Shown in pieces: positions 35,608 to 43,778 of a stretch of DNA of 64,000 bases (its first letter is position 1; every line of letters starts with the position of its first letter). The DNA lies in NCBI GenBank assembly GCA_002394305.1, contig DGTM01000009.1, positions 3,868-67,867 on the forward strand, given 5' to 3'. Origin of the DNA: Prevotellaceae bacterium UBA4336 (GTDB lineage: Bacteria > Bacteroidota > Bacteroidia > Bacteroidales > Bacteroidaceae). The translations under genes and the position numbers were made by a program. Under the pieces are notes generated by a model, which worked only from the letters and a program-made list of their open reading frames with translations, was not told the origin of the DNA and ran no database searches.

Positions 35608-35652
35608 AAAGGTGAAAAGGTTAAAAGGTTAAAAAGTTGAAAGGTTAAAGGG
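35593..35652 (+). repeat. GGTGAAAA / GGTTAAAA array over the GT2 stop
   Basis: About seven 8-bp units run from the last codons of GT2, through its stop, to just before rnhB. Related to 30102-30135 and 54716-54768. Confidence 0.85.
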
Positions 35653-35655
35653 AGA

Positions 35656-36306
35656 ATGTTGCAGCCATACTATCATAGAGACGTCATCGAAGCCGGATGC
35701 GACGAGGCTGGGCGTGGCTGCCTGGCCGGGCCGGTCTTTGCCGCGGCGGTCATCCTGCCCCCGGACTTCAGGAACGACCTCCTCAACGACTCCAAGCAGC
35801 TCTCCGAAAAGAAACGCTATGCGCTGCGCGAGGTCGTGGAGCGCGAGGCGCTGGCATGGGCCGTGGGCATCGTCACGAACGAGGAGATAGACTGCATCAA
35901 CATCCTGCGTGCCAGCATCCTTGCCATGCATCGTGCCCTGGACGGGCTCAGGCTGCGGCCCGAGGAAGTCATCGTCGACGGCAATCGCTTCACGCCCTAC
36001 GCTCCCCCTCTTCCCGGAGGAGGACGGGGGGAGGCTCTGCCCTACACCACCATCGTCAAGGGCGACGGCAAGTACATGAGCATCGCTGCGGCCAGCATCC
36101 TGGCGAAGACCTACCGCGACGACTGCATGCTGCGGCTGCACCGCGAATATCCCGTCTACCGCTGGGACAGCAACAAGGGCTACCCCTCGGCAGCCCATCG
36201 GCAGGCCATCCGCGAGCACGGCACGTCGCCCTACCACCGCATGACCTTCAACCTGCTGGGCTCCCCGCAAATGGAGTTCGACTTCGGTGCCCCTCGTGGC
36301 GCATAG
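35656..36306 (+). CDS. rnhB: Ribonuclease HII with an in-frame palindrome insertion
   Basis: 216 residues. Catalytic 'EAGCDEAGRGCLAGP' (Asp-Glu), 'VIVDGNRF' (Asp), 'VKGDGKYMSIAAASILAKT' and 'SNKGYPSAAHRQAI'. It cleaves RNA in RNA/DNA hybrids and at single ribonucleotides. Codons 116-127 (nt 36001-36036; APPLPGGGRGEA) come from a G/C palindrome of the repeat family seen in spacers. They lie between 'GNRFTPY' and 'LPYTTIVKGDG', where relatives run on directly. The catalytic residues are untouched. Confidence 0.94.
   Translation: MLQPYYHRDVIEAGCDEAGRGCLAGPVFAAAVILPPDFRNDLLNDSKQLSEKKRYALREVVEREALAWAVGIVTNEEIDCINILRASILAMHRALDGLRLRPEEVIVDGNRFTPYAPPLPGGGRGEALPYTTIVKGDGKYMSIAAASILAKTYRDDCMLRLHREYPVYRWDSNKGYPSAAHRQAIREHGTSPYHRMTFNLLGSPQMEFDFGAPRGA
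36001..36036 (+). repeat. 36-bp G/C palindrome inside rnhB
   Basis: 'GCTCCCCCTCTTCCCGGAGG' opens the element, and 'GGGGGGAGGCT' closes it as its inverted end. It adds exactly 12 codons. Confidence 0.8.
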
Positions 36307-36391
36307 CGCAGGGCCTGCCTGCCGCCGCCGTACTCCGCAGCATAGCGATACACATTATAATATATATATAAACAACATAAACATCATCATC

Positions 36392-37369
36392 ATGAGTAGG
36401 ATAAAGACAATCGGCATTCTGACCTCGGGCGGCGATGCCCCCGGCATGAATGCAGCCATCCGCGCCGTGACGCGTTCCGGCATTTGCAACGGCTTTGCCA
36501 TCAAGGGCATCTATCGTGGCTACGAAGGGCTCATCAACGACGAGGTCAAGACCTTCACCACCGAGGACGTGAGCGGCATCATCACCCGTGGCGGCACAAT
36601 CTTGAAGACAGCCCGCAGCAAGGAGTTCATGACCCCAGAGGGCATGGAGAAGGCCTATGAGACGTGCCGGAAGGAGGGAATCGACGCTCTGGTCGTCATC
36701 GGCGGCAACGGCTCGCTGACGGGCGCCTGGAAGTTCGGCGTGGAGTTCGACTTCCCCGTCATCGGACTGCCCGGCACCATCGACAACGACCTCTACGGCA
36801 CCGATGCCACCATAGGCTACGACACCACCATGAACACCATCATGGAATGTGTGGACCGCATCCGCGACACGGCCAACTCGCACGAGCGCATCTTCTTCGT
36901 CGAGGTGATGGGGCGCGATGCAGGCTTCCTGGCGCAGAACTGTGCCATTGCCTGCGGAGCGGAAGCTGCCATCGTTCCCGAGGAGACGACCGACGTGGAC
37001 CAGCTGGCAGAGTTCATGAGCCGCGGCATACGCAAGTCGAAGAAGTCGTGCATCGTCATTGTCTCCGAGAGCCCCAAGTGCGGCGCCCTCTACTATGCCG
37101 ACCGCGTGAAGAAGGAGTTCCCCGGCTTCGACGTCCGCGTCTCCATCCTCGGCCATCTGCAGCGCGGCGGCTCCCCCTCGGCGCACGACCGCATCCTGGC
37201 CAGCTGCATGGGGGCGGGAGCTATCGAGGCCATCATGCAGGGGCAGCGCAACGTGATGATTGGCTACCGTATGGACGACATCGTCTACGTCCCCTTCAGC
37301 GAGTGCATCCGCACGGACAAACGCTTCGACAAACGGCTCATCAAGGTGCTCAACGAGCTGAGCATCTGA
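36392..37369 (+). CDS. pfkA: 6-phosphofructokinase
   Basis: 325 residues from 'MSRIKTIGILTSGGDAPGMN'. The track-long frame from 36287 only adds C-rich spacer sequence. Seen: 'TSGGDAPGMNAAIRAVTR', 'GLPGTIDNDLYGTD' (catalytic Asp; PGT and not PKT, which indicates ATP rather than pyrophosphate use), 'FVEVMGRDAGFLA', 'LGHLQRGGSPSAHDR'. It converts fructose 6-phosphate to fructose 1,6-bisphosphate in glycolysis. The magnesium-site motif reads 'GGNGS' where Escherichia coli has GGDGS. Confidence 0.93.
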   Translation: MSRIKTIGILTSGGDAPGMNAAIRAVTRSGICNGFAIKGIYRGYEGLINDEVKTFTTEDVSGIITRGGTILKTARSKEFMTPEGMEKAYETCRKEGIDALVVIGGNGSLTGAWKFGVEFDFPVIGLPGTIDNDLYGTDATIGYDTTMNTIMECVDRIRDTANSHERIFFVEVMGRDAGFLAQNCAIACGAEAAIVPEETTDVDQLAEFMSRGIRKSKKSCIVIVSESPKCGALYYADRVKKEFPGFDVRVSILGHLQRGGSPSAHDRILASCMGAGAIEAIMQGQRNVMIGYRMDDIVYVPFSECIRTDKRFDKRLIKVLNELSI

Positions 37370-37402
37370 GGAAGAACGACAACACCCTAAATACCCGATA
37401 AC

Positions 37403-39511
37403 ATGAAAACACGCCTTTCCCTCCTTGCCATCCTCCTGCTGGCCGGCGTCGCCGCCTGCGCCCAGGAGCTGGTGGTGTGCAGCTACAACCTGCGCTACAA
37501 GAACTCGGGCGACACCGATGCCGGCAACGGCTGGAACACCCGGCGCACCTATCTCATCAACCTCATCAACTTCCAGCAGCCCGACCTGCTCGGCGTGCAG
37601 GAGGCCCTGAATGCGCAGATGAACGACGTGCAGAACGGACTGAAGGGCTACAGCTACATCGGCGTGGGGCGCGACAACGGCACCACCGGCGGCGAGTACT
37701 CGGCCATCTTCTACCGCACGGAGCGCATGGTGCTCCTCGACCACGGCGACTTCTGGCTGAGCGACACGCCCTACAAGGCTTCGAAGGGCTTCCCAAGCAA
37801 GGGCGGCAGCACGACCTACAAGCGCATCTGCACCTGGGGCAAGTTCTTCGACAAGGCCACGGGCTCCGTCATCTACCACTTCAACACGCACATGGACCTC
37901 GACGAGACGAACCGCCAGCAGTCGTACTACCTCATCAAGCAGAAGATACAGGAGATAGCCAGCACGCTGGCCCCCGTCATCGTCTCGGGCGACTACAATG
38001 CCGTGCAGACCGGCGAGGCGTACAAGCTCTTCTACGGCTCCGGCTTCCTCTACGACTGCTTCCACCGCGCCAAGCAGAAGTTCATGACGAACGGCACGTG
38101 CCCCGGCTTCAATGCCAACAACTACAGCACCGTCAGCGGGGAGTTGCGGCGCATAGACCACATCTTCGTTTCCCGCGCCTTCAACGTCGAGCACTACGGG
38201 GTGCTCAACCCCTGCTACTATTCCACATCCGGCACTGCCGACTACAAGGAACGTGCGTATTCCGACCACAGCCCCGTGATAGCGAAGCTGACCGTCAGGA
38301 CTCCCGAGGCAATGGAAATGCCCAGCGCCCAGCCGCCCGTTGCCGACGGCTTCTATCAGCTCTCTACGCCGGAAGAGCTGCAGGCCTTCTCGTTCATCGT
38401 GGGCGGCATAGGCGGCTTCGTGCAGAATGCGGCGGCAAAGGCTGTCCTGCTCTGCGATATCGACATGAAGGGCGCGACGAGCTGGCTGCCGATAGGGTCG
38501 GGGAGCAAGCCCTTCACCGGCACGTTCGACGGCCAGGGGCACGCCATCCGGAACCTCGCCGTCAAGACCGGCAAGTCGCAGTCCGGGCTGTTCGGCCGGA
38601 CGCAGGGCGCCACCATCCGGAACCTCCATGTGGACGGCACGGTCACCGTCTCCGAGGGCTATTCCGACCACGGGGTCGTGGGCTATGCCGACGGCACTAC
38701 CATCGCCGACGTGCACTCCGCACTGACCATCACCACCGGCAAGGCAAACGACGACACGCAGCACATCGGCGGCATCGCAGGGTCGCTGTGGGGCCAGAGT
38801 ACGGTGGACAGGTGCTCCTTCTCGGGCAGGATAACCGATGCCGGCACCAACACCGTGGGCGGCATCGCAGGCTATGCCGACGGCACGCCCAACCAGATAA
38901 CGAATGCCATCAACTACGGCACGGTGCGCACCACCGGCTCCGAGACGAACACGGGCGGCATCCTGGGCTACGTGAACTACGCAGGCTTCCGGATTGCCAA
39001 CTGCGCCAACGTGGGGAGCGTGAGCGGCAAGGTGGCCTATTCCGGGCAGCTCATCGGCAGGCAGCTGAAGGCCATGACCGCGCCTCCCGACAATCTCTAT
39101 TACCTGGCAAGCGGGATTCCCGCATTCGGGGCAGGCACCGATGCCGCCTCTGCCACGGGCGCCACAGCCGTCACGGCCGCACAGCTGGCAAGCGGAGAGG
39201 TGTGCTATCGCCTGAACGGCGACCAGACGGAAATCAACTGGTACCAGACGCTCCCCGGGGCTGACGCTTCGGCTGAGGCCGACCCTTACCCCGTGCTCGA
39301 CCCCACCCATTTGCAGGTGCTGCTCAGGGACGGCGTCTATGTCAACGACAACGCCTCTTCTATGAATGAAAAATTAAAAATTAAAAATGAAAAATTAAAA
39401 ATGAAAAATGAAAAATTCGACGTAGGCATCTTCAATCTTGCAGGGCAGCGCCTCTCGAAGGCCAGGAAGGGTATCAATATCGTCAATGGCAAAAAATACA
39501 TACTGAAATGA
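37403..39511 (+). CDS. Secreted EEP-fold nuclease/phosphatase-like protein with GLUG repeats and sorting tail
   Basis: 702 residues with a signal peptide (1-20). About 22-305 is an endonuclease/exonuclease/phosphatase domain with its catalytic set intact: 'VVCSYNLRY', 'DLLGVQEAL' (Glu), 'YHFNTHMD' (His), 'VSGDYNAV' (Asp/Asn), 'RIDHIFV' and 'YSDHSPV' (Asp-His). About 310-600 has GLUG-type beta repeats ('GTFDGQGHAIRNLAV', 'GGIAGYADG'). The tail 'IFNLAGQRLSKARKGINIVN' plus GKKYILK is the shared sorting end. A low-complexity insert (nt 39362-39417, 'KLKIKNEKLKMKNEK') sits before the tail. It overlaps the next gene by 4 bp (ATGA). Confidence 0.85.
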   Translation: MKTRLSLLAILLLAGVAACAQELVVCSYNLRYKNSGDTDAGNGWNTRRTYLINLINFQQPDLLGVQEALNAQMNDVQNGLKGYSYIGVGRDNGTTGGEYSAIFYRTERMVLLDHGDFWLSDTPYKASKGFPSKGGSTTYKRICTWGKFFDKATGSVIYHFNTHMDLDETNRQQSYYLIKQKIQEIASTLAPVIVSGDYNAVQTGEAYKLFYGSGFLYDCFHRAKQKFMTNGTCPGFNANNYSTVSGELRRIDHIFVSRAFNVEHYGVLNPCYYSTSGTADYKERAYSDHSPVIAKLTVRTPEAMEMPSAQPPVADGFYQLSTPEELQAFSFIVGGIGGFVQNAAAKAVLLCDIDMKGATSWLPIGSGSKPFTGTFDGQGHAIRNLAVKTGKSQSGLFGRTQGATIRNLHVDGTVTVSEGYSDHGVVGYADGTTIADVHSALTITTGKANDDTQHIGGIAGSLWGQSTVDRCSFSGRITDAGTNTVGGIAGYADGTPNQITNAINYGTVRTTGSETNTGGILGYVNYAGFRIANCANVGSVSGKVAYSGQLIGRQLKAMTAPPDNLYYLASGIPAFGAGTDAASATGATAVTAAQLASGEVCYRLNGDQTEINWYQTLPGADASAEADPYPVLDPTHLQVLLRDGVYVNDNASSMNEKLKIKNEKLKMKNEKFDVGIFNLAGQRLSKARKGINIVNGKKYILK
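39362..39417 (+). repeat. AAAAATTAAAAATGA microsatellite inside a coding sequence
   Basis: About 56 bp of 'GAAAAATTAAAAATT' units, the type normally found in spacers here, read in frame as Lys/Asn/Glu-rich sequence just before the sorting tail. Confidence 0.9.
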
Positions 39512-40293
39512 AGAACACTGCATTCATCATCGTGTCATTGCTGATGGCGCTCAGCGCATCGGCCCAGGACCTCTGCATCGGCAGCTTCTACGTCACCTCC
39601 ACCGACGAGGAGAGCCTGCTGGGCGACGGCGGCGACAAGTGGGCCAAGCGCCTGCCCGTCATCGGCGACATGTTCAACTTCGAGCAGCCCGACGTGCTCG
39701 GACTGCAGTCCGTGACCGAAGCACAGCTCTCGCAAATCGTCAACCGCCTGACGCAGCACAAGGCCGCAGGCGACATCCTCTACAGCCAGACACTGGAGCT
39801 CGACACGTGCGGGCTCGTGGCGGACATGCCGGAGGGCAGCACCTGCTCGTGGGCAAGGCTGAGGAAGGACGGACGGCCCTTCTACGTCTTCAATATGTGT
39901 CTCCCCACCTCTCTGATGGAAGCCCTCACGTCCGCCAACCGTGTCCGTACGGCCGCGGAGGAAATCAACAGCGAGGGCCTGCCGTGCTTCGTCGTCGGCT
40001 TCCTGGGCGTCAACGAGACGAAGATGCCGTACACCCGCCTGTCGGCCAAGTTCAACGACTGCTACAAGTCGCCCGTCGTCAGCGCGGAATATGGCACGAA
40101 GAACGACTTCAACCTTGCCGCCAACCACGGCACCGAGCGCTACGACTTCGTCTTTGCCTCGAAGGACGTCACGCTCCGAGCCTACGGCCAGTTGCAGTAC
40201 GGCTACTTCACCAAGGAGGCCGACGGCACGTACAAGCGCCGTCTGCCCTCCGCACACTTCCCCGTCATGGCAAAGGTGACGCTGAAGGAGTAG
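39508..40293 (+). CDS. EEP-fold pseudoenzyme, secreted, paralogue of the upstream gene
   Basis: 261 residues with a signal peptide (1-19). It aligns through its length with the EEP domain of the preceding protein ('FNFEQPDVLGLQSV' against 'INFQQPDLLGVQEA'; 'RYDFVFASKDVTLRAYG' against 'RIDHIFVSRAFNVEHYG'), but catalytic positions are replaced: Asn of SYN by Tyr, Glu of QE by Ser, His of FNTH by Cys, Asp/Asn of GDYNA by Phe/Gly, Asp of DHSP by Ala. It is unlikely to be a nuclease or phosphatase. The frame is intact and translationally coupled (4-bp overlap), so it may be a binding or regulatory partner. Confidence 0.8.
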   Translation: MKNTAFIIVSLLMALSASAQDLCIGSFYVTSTDEESLLGDGGDKWAKRLPVIGDMFNFEQPDVLGLQSVTEAQLSQIVNRLTQHKAAGDILYSQTLELDTCGLVADMPEGSTCSWARLRKDGRPFYVFNMCLPTSLMEALTSANRVRTAAEEINSEGLPCFVVGFLGVNETKMPYTRLSAKFNDCYKSPVVSAEYGTKNDFNLAANHGTERYDFVFASKDVTLRAYGQLQYGYFTKEADGTYKRRLPSAHFPVMAKVTLKE

Positions 40294-40339
40294 AAAATCC
40301 CTTACACCGAGAGCCGCCCCAGCGTGCGGTTCCGAGCCA

Positions 40340-40404
40340 CACCGCGTGCCGCTTCCGCCATAAGAGCCCAGCGCTTATTTCGGAAGAGCACGCGGTGTTT
40401 TGTT
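40340..40404 (+). terminator. Terminator built from the GCGCTTATT..GGAAG repeat family
   Basis: CACCGCGTGC (40340-40349) pairs exactly with GCACGCGGTG (40388-40397), followed by TTTTGTTTT. The inner part, 'CGCTTCCGCCATAAG' and 'CTTATTTCGGAAG', also pairs and belongs to the 22-bp repeat family. Confidence 0.75.
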
Positions 40405-40916
40405 TTGCCCCCTGCCGCGTCCGGTGTCGCCGCACGCCAAAATCGCCCCCAAACCCTGCACATTTTATCCGTGCGGAAAGCAGTTCTGCTGCTTTCTTAA
40501 CCCCTTCCCGCATCCCGCTCCCTTCTAACACCCTGATAACCAAAGCCAACTCGATTTAAGCCCGTTTTCCGTCCTTTGCCGACCTGGGTGCCGCAGCGCC
40601 GAAAAAAGCCCGCCAGAACGCGACGGACTAAGAAAACTCTTTACATACGTCGGCGGCGCCTGCCGTCATCCCCCCTTCGGAACAGCGTCAGTCCCAATGC
40701 GGCGCGGAACTTGACGATATTCAATGTGTTGTTTGCAAAACGCCACAATTTGACATTTTTTAACACAAAGAAAGGAACGTGTTCGTACGGAAATCCCTAA
40801 TTTTACGAACGGTAAGAGTGAAAATGTACGCGCCAACGCGATAAAATCCGTCCGACGGACAAGATTTAACACCATATACTTCAACTTTTTATCCAAAAAC
40901 TAAAACTAACAAACCT
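40405..40916. other. Gene-free 512-bp spacer
   Basis: No convincing ORF or RNA gene. A TAATTTTA sequence at 40798-40805 loosely resembles a -7 box for the GLUG gene at 40917. The rest shows no structure that I recognise. Confidence 0.5.
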
Positions 40917-43730
40917 ATGAGACGAAATCTTTACTCGCTTCTCCTGGGGGCTTTGTGCAGCCTGCTGGGAACGAACGTTTGGGCGCAGGACCTGAACACA
41001 ACCTTCATCGACGGCACCGAGTACTACGAAATCGGCACGGCCGACGACCTTGCCACGCTGGCTAACATCGTGAACGGCGGCGAGACAGGCGCCAATGCCG
41101 TGCTGACGGCCGACATCGACATGGCCGCCCTCATCGCGATGGACGGATGGAAACCCATCGGCGACTGGAGCACAGGAGCTGTAACGTCCGCCTATTGCGG
41201 TCACTTCAACGGCCAGGGACACACCATCTCCGGTTTCAACGCCACGGCTACGCAAAACTACTACGGCATTTTCGGTGTCATCTCGACGGGTGCGCTCATC
41301 GAAAACTTCACCATCTATGGAACAGTTAGCTGCGGCTACAAGACAATGGGTGTCGTAGGTTATGCTCGCGACGCCACGCCCACTATCCGAGGCATCCACA
41401 GCTACCTGAACATCAACAACACTGCTGCGGGCAACAGGCATGGCGGCATCCTGGGAAGCTCCGTCAACGGCACCATCATCGTGGACCGCTGTACTTATTC
41501 CGGCACCCTTGATGGGAACGATAACGCAAAAGACGGCAACTATGGCGGCATCGTGGGTTATGTGAACAACAACGCCAACGCACATCTCAAGGTCACCAAT
41601 TGTCTGTTCGACGGCCAGCTTATCAACACAGCAGAGACTCCGGGCAATTGTACCTTCGGCGGCATTGTAGGCTATGTTGGAGGCAATCCCGACGTAACCG
41701 TCACCAACTGCCTCTCCATCGGTACACTGCAGTCAGCTATCACCGGTCAGTTCTACGGGGCTGTCAAGCACAACACCTGTTCCATCGTCAACAGCTTCTA
41801 TCAGGGCGACAACGTGAACGGTTCGGCAAGCACCGTGACTCCCACCACACAAGAGGTCACCAAGGTGACAGCCGAGCAGCTTGCCAGCGGCGAGATATGC
41901 TACGCGCTGAACGAAAGCGTCAGCGGCGGCGAGAACTGGTTCCAGACACTCGTCGACGACGCCCACCCCTTCCCCTACAACGGCGGCGTGCACGACCCCA
42001 TCTATGCCAACGGCTCCTTCAAGTGCGATATGACGCCTAAGGAAGGCTCCGACGTCATCTACAGCAATGTCAACTCCAGCATCATCGACGACCATACTTT
42101 TGCCGACGGCTTATGCACCGTCTGCAATGCCCCCGACGAGACATGGCTGACTCCCAACAGCGACGGCTTCTTCGAGATTGCCAACGAGAAAGAACTCGTC
42201 TGGTTCGCAGCTTACGTAAATCAAGTAAGCGTGGCAGCCAACGCCGTGCTGACAGCCGACATCGACATGACTGGCATCGAGTGGACACCCATAGGCATCG
42301 GCTCGGGCAATGCTGCACCCGGTGCAACCGCCTACACCGGCACCTTCGACGGACAGGGACACGCCATCACCGGCTTCAGTGCAGAGGGCACAGGACATCT
42401 CGGACTCTTTGGCGACACGAGTGGTGCCACCATCAAGAACTTCAGAATCAGCGGCAAACTTACCGTGACCGGCGGATACGGCGGCGGTGTCGTGGCATGG
42501 CCCATCAGCACCACCATAGAGAACGTATTCTCCAGATTGGCCGTTAGCGTTCCCAACAGCAGTACGCACCATGTTGGCGGCGTGGTAGGCTCTGCCCGTG
42601 GCAACAATACAATCGTCGGCTGCACCTTCGACGGCTCAATGACAGTAGCAGCAGGCAGCACCGACAACTTCGCCGGCATCGCTGCATACATTACCGGAGG
42701 CGACAAGGTGATGAACTGTGCCAGCTATGGCTACATCATCTTCAAGGACGCTGGCTGTGCAGCCGGCGGCGTGGTGGGATACCTTAACAGCACGGCAGCA
42801 GTCGTCAAGAACTGTCTCTGTACCAGTGCAATCATTTTCGACGGCGAAAGCGACCCCAAGTACGGCGCTGCCATCTTGGGCAGGACGAAAGGCTTCTCCT
42901 CCGATTTGGTGACAAACAACTACTGGCGCAAGAACGGTGCCTATGGAGCAGCAAAGAAGGACGACGGAACAGATCCAATCAATGCTGGCTGTGTGACTGC
43001 CGAACAGCTTGCCAGCGGCGAGGTGACTGTGGCGCTTGGCATCGCCTTCCGCCAGAACATCGACGAGGATGACTATCCCATACTCGATGCCTCACACAAC
43101 GTAGTGGCCGAGATTACCGATGCCGGATACGCCACCCTCTACATCCCCGATGCCGACATTGCAGTACCCGCAGGCGTCACTGCCTACACAGCCGAGATTG
43201 CAGTAGGCGAAAAGGAAGGCAAGCAGTACCAGTACCTCGCACTGGCAGAGCTGGCAGGCACCATCCCCGCAGGGAACGCCGTCATCCTGAAAGGCACGGC
43301 AGGCATCTACGAGTTTGCCGCTTCCGCAGGCGAGACCGTGCCCGACGGCGCATTCAAGATACACGAAGACGTGGTGGACGGCAGCAACGCACTCGTCAAG
43401 GCATGGGCTGCTCCTATCGCAGGCAACGTCCTGAAGGGCGCCGCCGAGGACATCGAAGCCGCCGGCAAGTACGTGCTGGCTAAGGTCGATGGCAAGGTAT
43501 GCTTCTATCTGGCAACAAGCGGCACCATCAAGGCAGGCAAGGCCTATCTCGACATTGCCTCCGACGTCAAGGCCTTCTACTTCGGCTTCGACGAGGCAAC
43601 CGGCATCGAAATGGTCAATGGTCAATGGTCAACGGCCAATGGTCAGTCAATCTACAACCTGGCCGGACAGCGCCTGCAGAAGATGCAGCGCGGCATCAAC
43701 ATCACCGCCGGCAAGAAGATACTGAAGTAA
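40917..43730 (+). CDS. Secreted GLUG-repeat protein with sorting tail
   Basis: 937 residues with a signal peptide (1-23, ending VWA). Two GLUG-type beta-helix blocks (about 25-330 and 405-705) show the repeated pattern 'NAVLTADIDM', 'FNGQGHTISGFNA', 'IENFTIYGT', 'GGIVGYV', 'ITNCLF/TNCLSIG'. A third domain (about 728-895) starts 'DAGYATLYIPD'. The tail is 'IYNLAGQRLQKMQRGIN' followed by GKKILK. Surface adhesin or glycan-related protein by family; no enzyme motif seen. A 35-bp AATGGTC microsatellite (43610-43644) codes 'MVNGQWSTANGQ' in the linker before the tail. Confidence 0.8.
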   Translation: MRRNLYSLLLGALCSLLGTNVWAQDLNTTFIDGTEYYEIGTADDLATLANIVNGGETGANAVLTADIDMAALIAMDGWKPIGDWSTGAVTSAYCGHFNGQGHTISGFNATATQNYYGIFGVISTGALIENFTIYGTVSCGYKTMGVVGYARDATPTIRGIHSYLNINNTAAGNRHGGILGSSVNGTIIVDRCTYSGTLDGNDNAKDGNYGGIVGYVNNNANAHLKVTNCLFDGQLINTAETPGNCTFGGIVGYVGGNPDVTVTNCLSIGTLQSAITGQFYGAVKHNTCSIVNSFYQGDNVNGSASTVTPTTQEVTKVTAEQLASGEICYALNESVSGGENWFQTLVDDAHPFPYNGGVHDPIYANGSFKCDMTPKEGSDVIYSNVNSSIIDDHTFADGLCTVCNAPDETWLTPNSDGFFEIANEKELVWFAAYVNQVSVAANAVLTADIDMTGIEWTPIGIGSGNAAPGATAYTGTFDGQGHAITGFSAEGTGHLGLFGDTSGATIKNFRISGKLTVTGGYGGGVVAWPISTTIENVFSRLAVSVPNSSTHHVGGVVGSARGNNTIVGCTFDGSMTVAAGSTDNFAGIAAYITGGDKVMNCASYGYIIFKDAGCAAGGVVGYLNSTAAVVKNCLCTSAIIFDGESDPKYGAAILGRTKGFSSDLVTNNYWRKNGAYGAAKKDDGTDPINAGCVTAEQLASGEVTVALGIAFRQNIDEDDYPILDASHNVVAEITDAGYATLYIPDADIAVPAGVTAYTAEIAVGEKEGKQYQYLALAELAGTIPAGNAVILKGTAGIYEFAASAGETVPDGAFKIHEDVVDGSNALVKAWAAPIAGNVLKGAAEDIEAAGKYVLAKVDGKVCFYLATSGTIKAGKAYLDIASDVKAFYFGFDEATGIEMVNGQWSTANGQSIYNLAGQRLQKMQRGINITAGKKILK
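43610..43644 (+). repeat. 7-bp AATGGTC array inside a coding sequence
   Basis: Five units (the fourth is AACGGCC). The same 7-mer, in inverse orientation on this map, is inside purD at 62168-62194. Confidence 0.9.
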
Positions 43731-43778
43731 CGGCGTATTATATATAGTAATGTACTCCTTCAATTAAAACTGACAGAC

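Noticed and set aside
39508..40293. Frameshifted or pseudogene reading of the second EEP gene
   Set aside because: The frame is intact with a good signal peptide and coupled start; substitutions are point changes, so pseudoenzyme fits better than gene decay.
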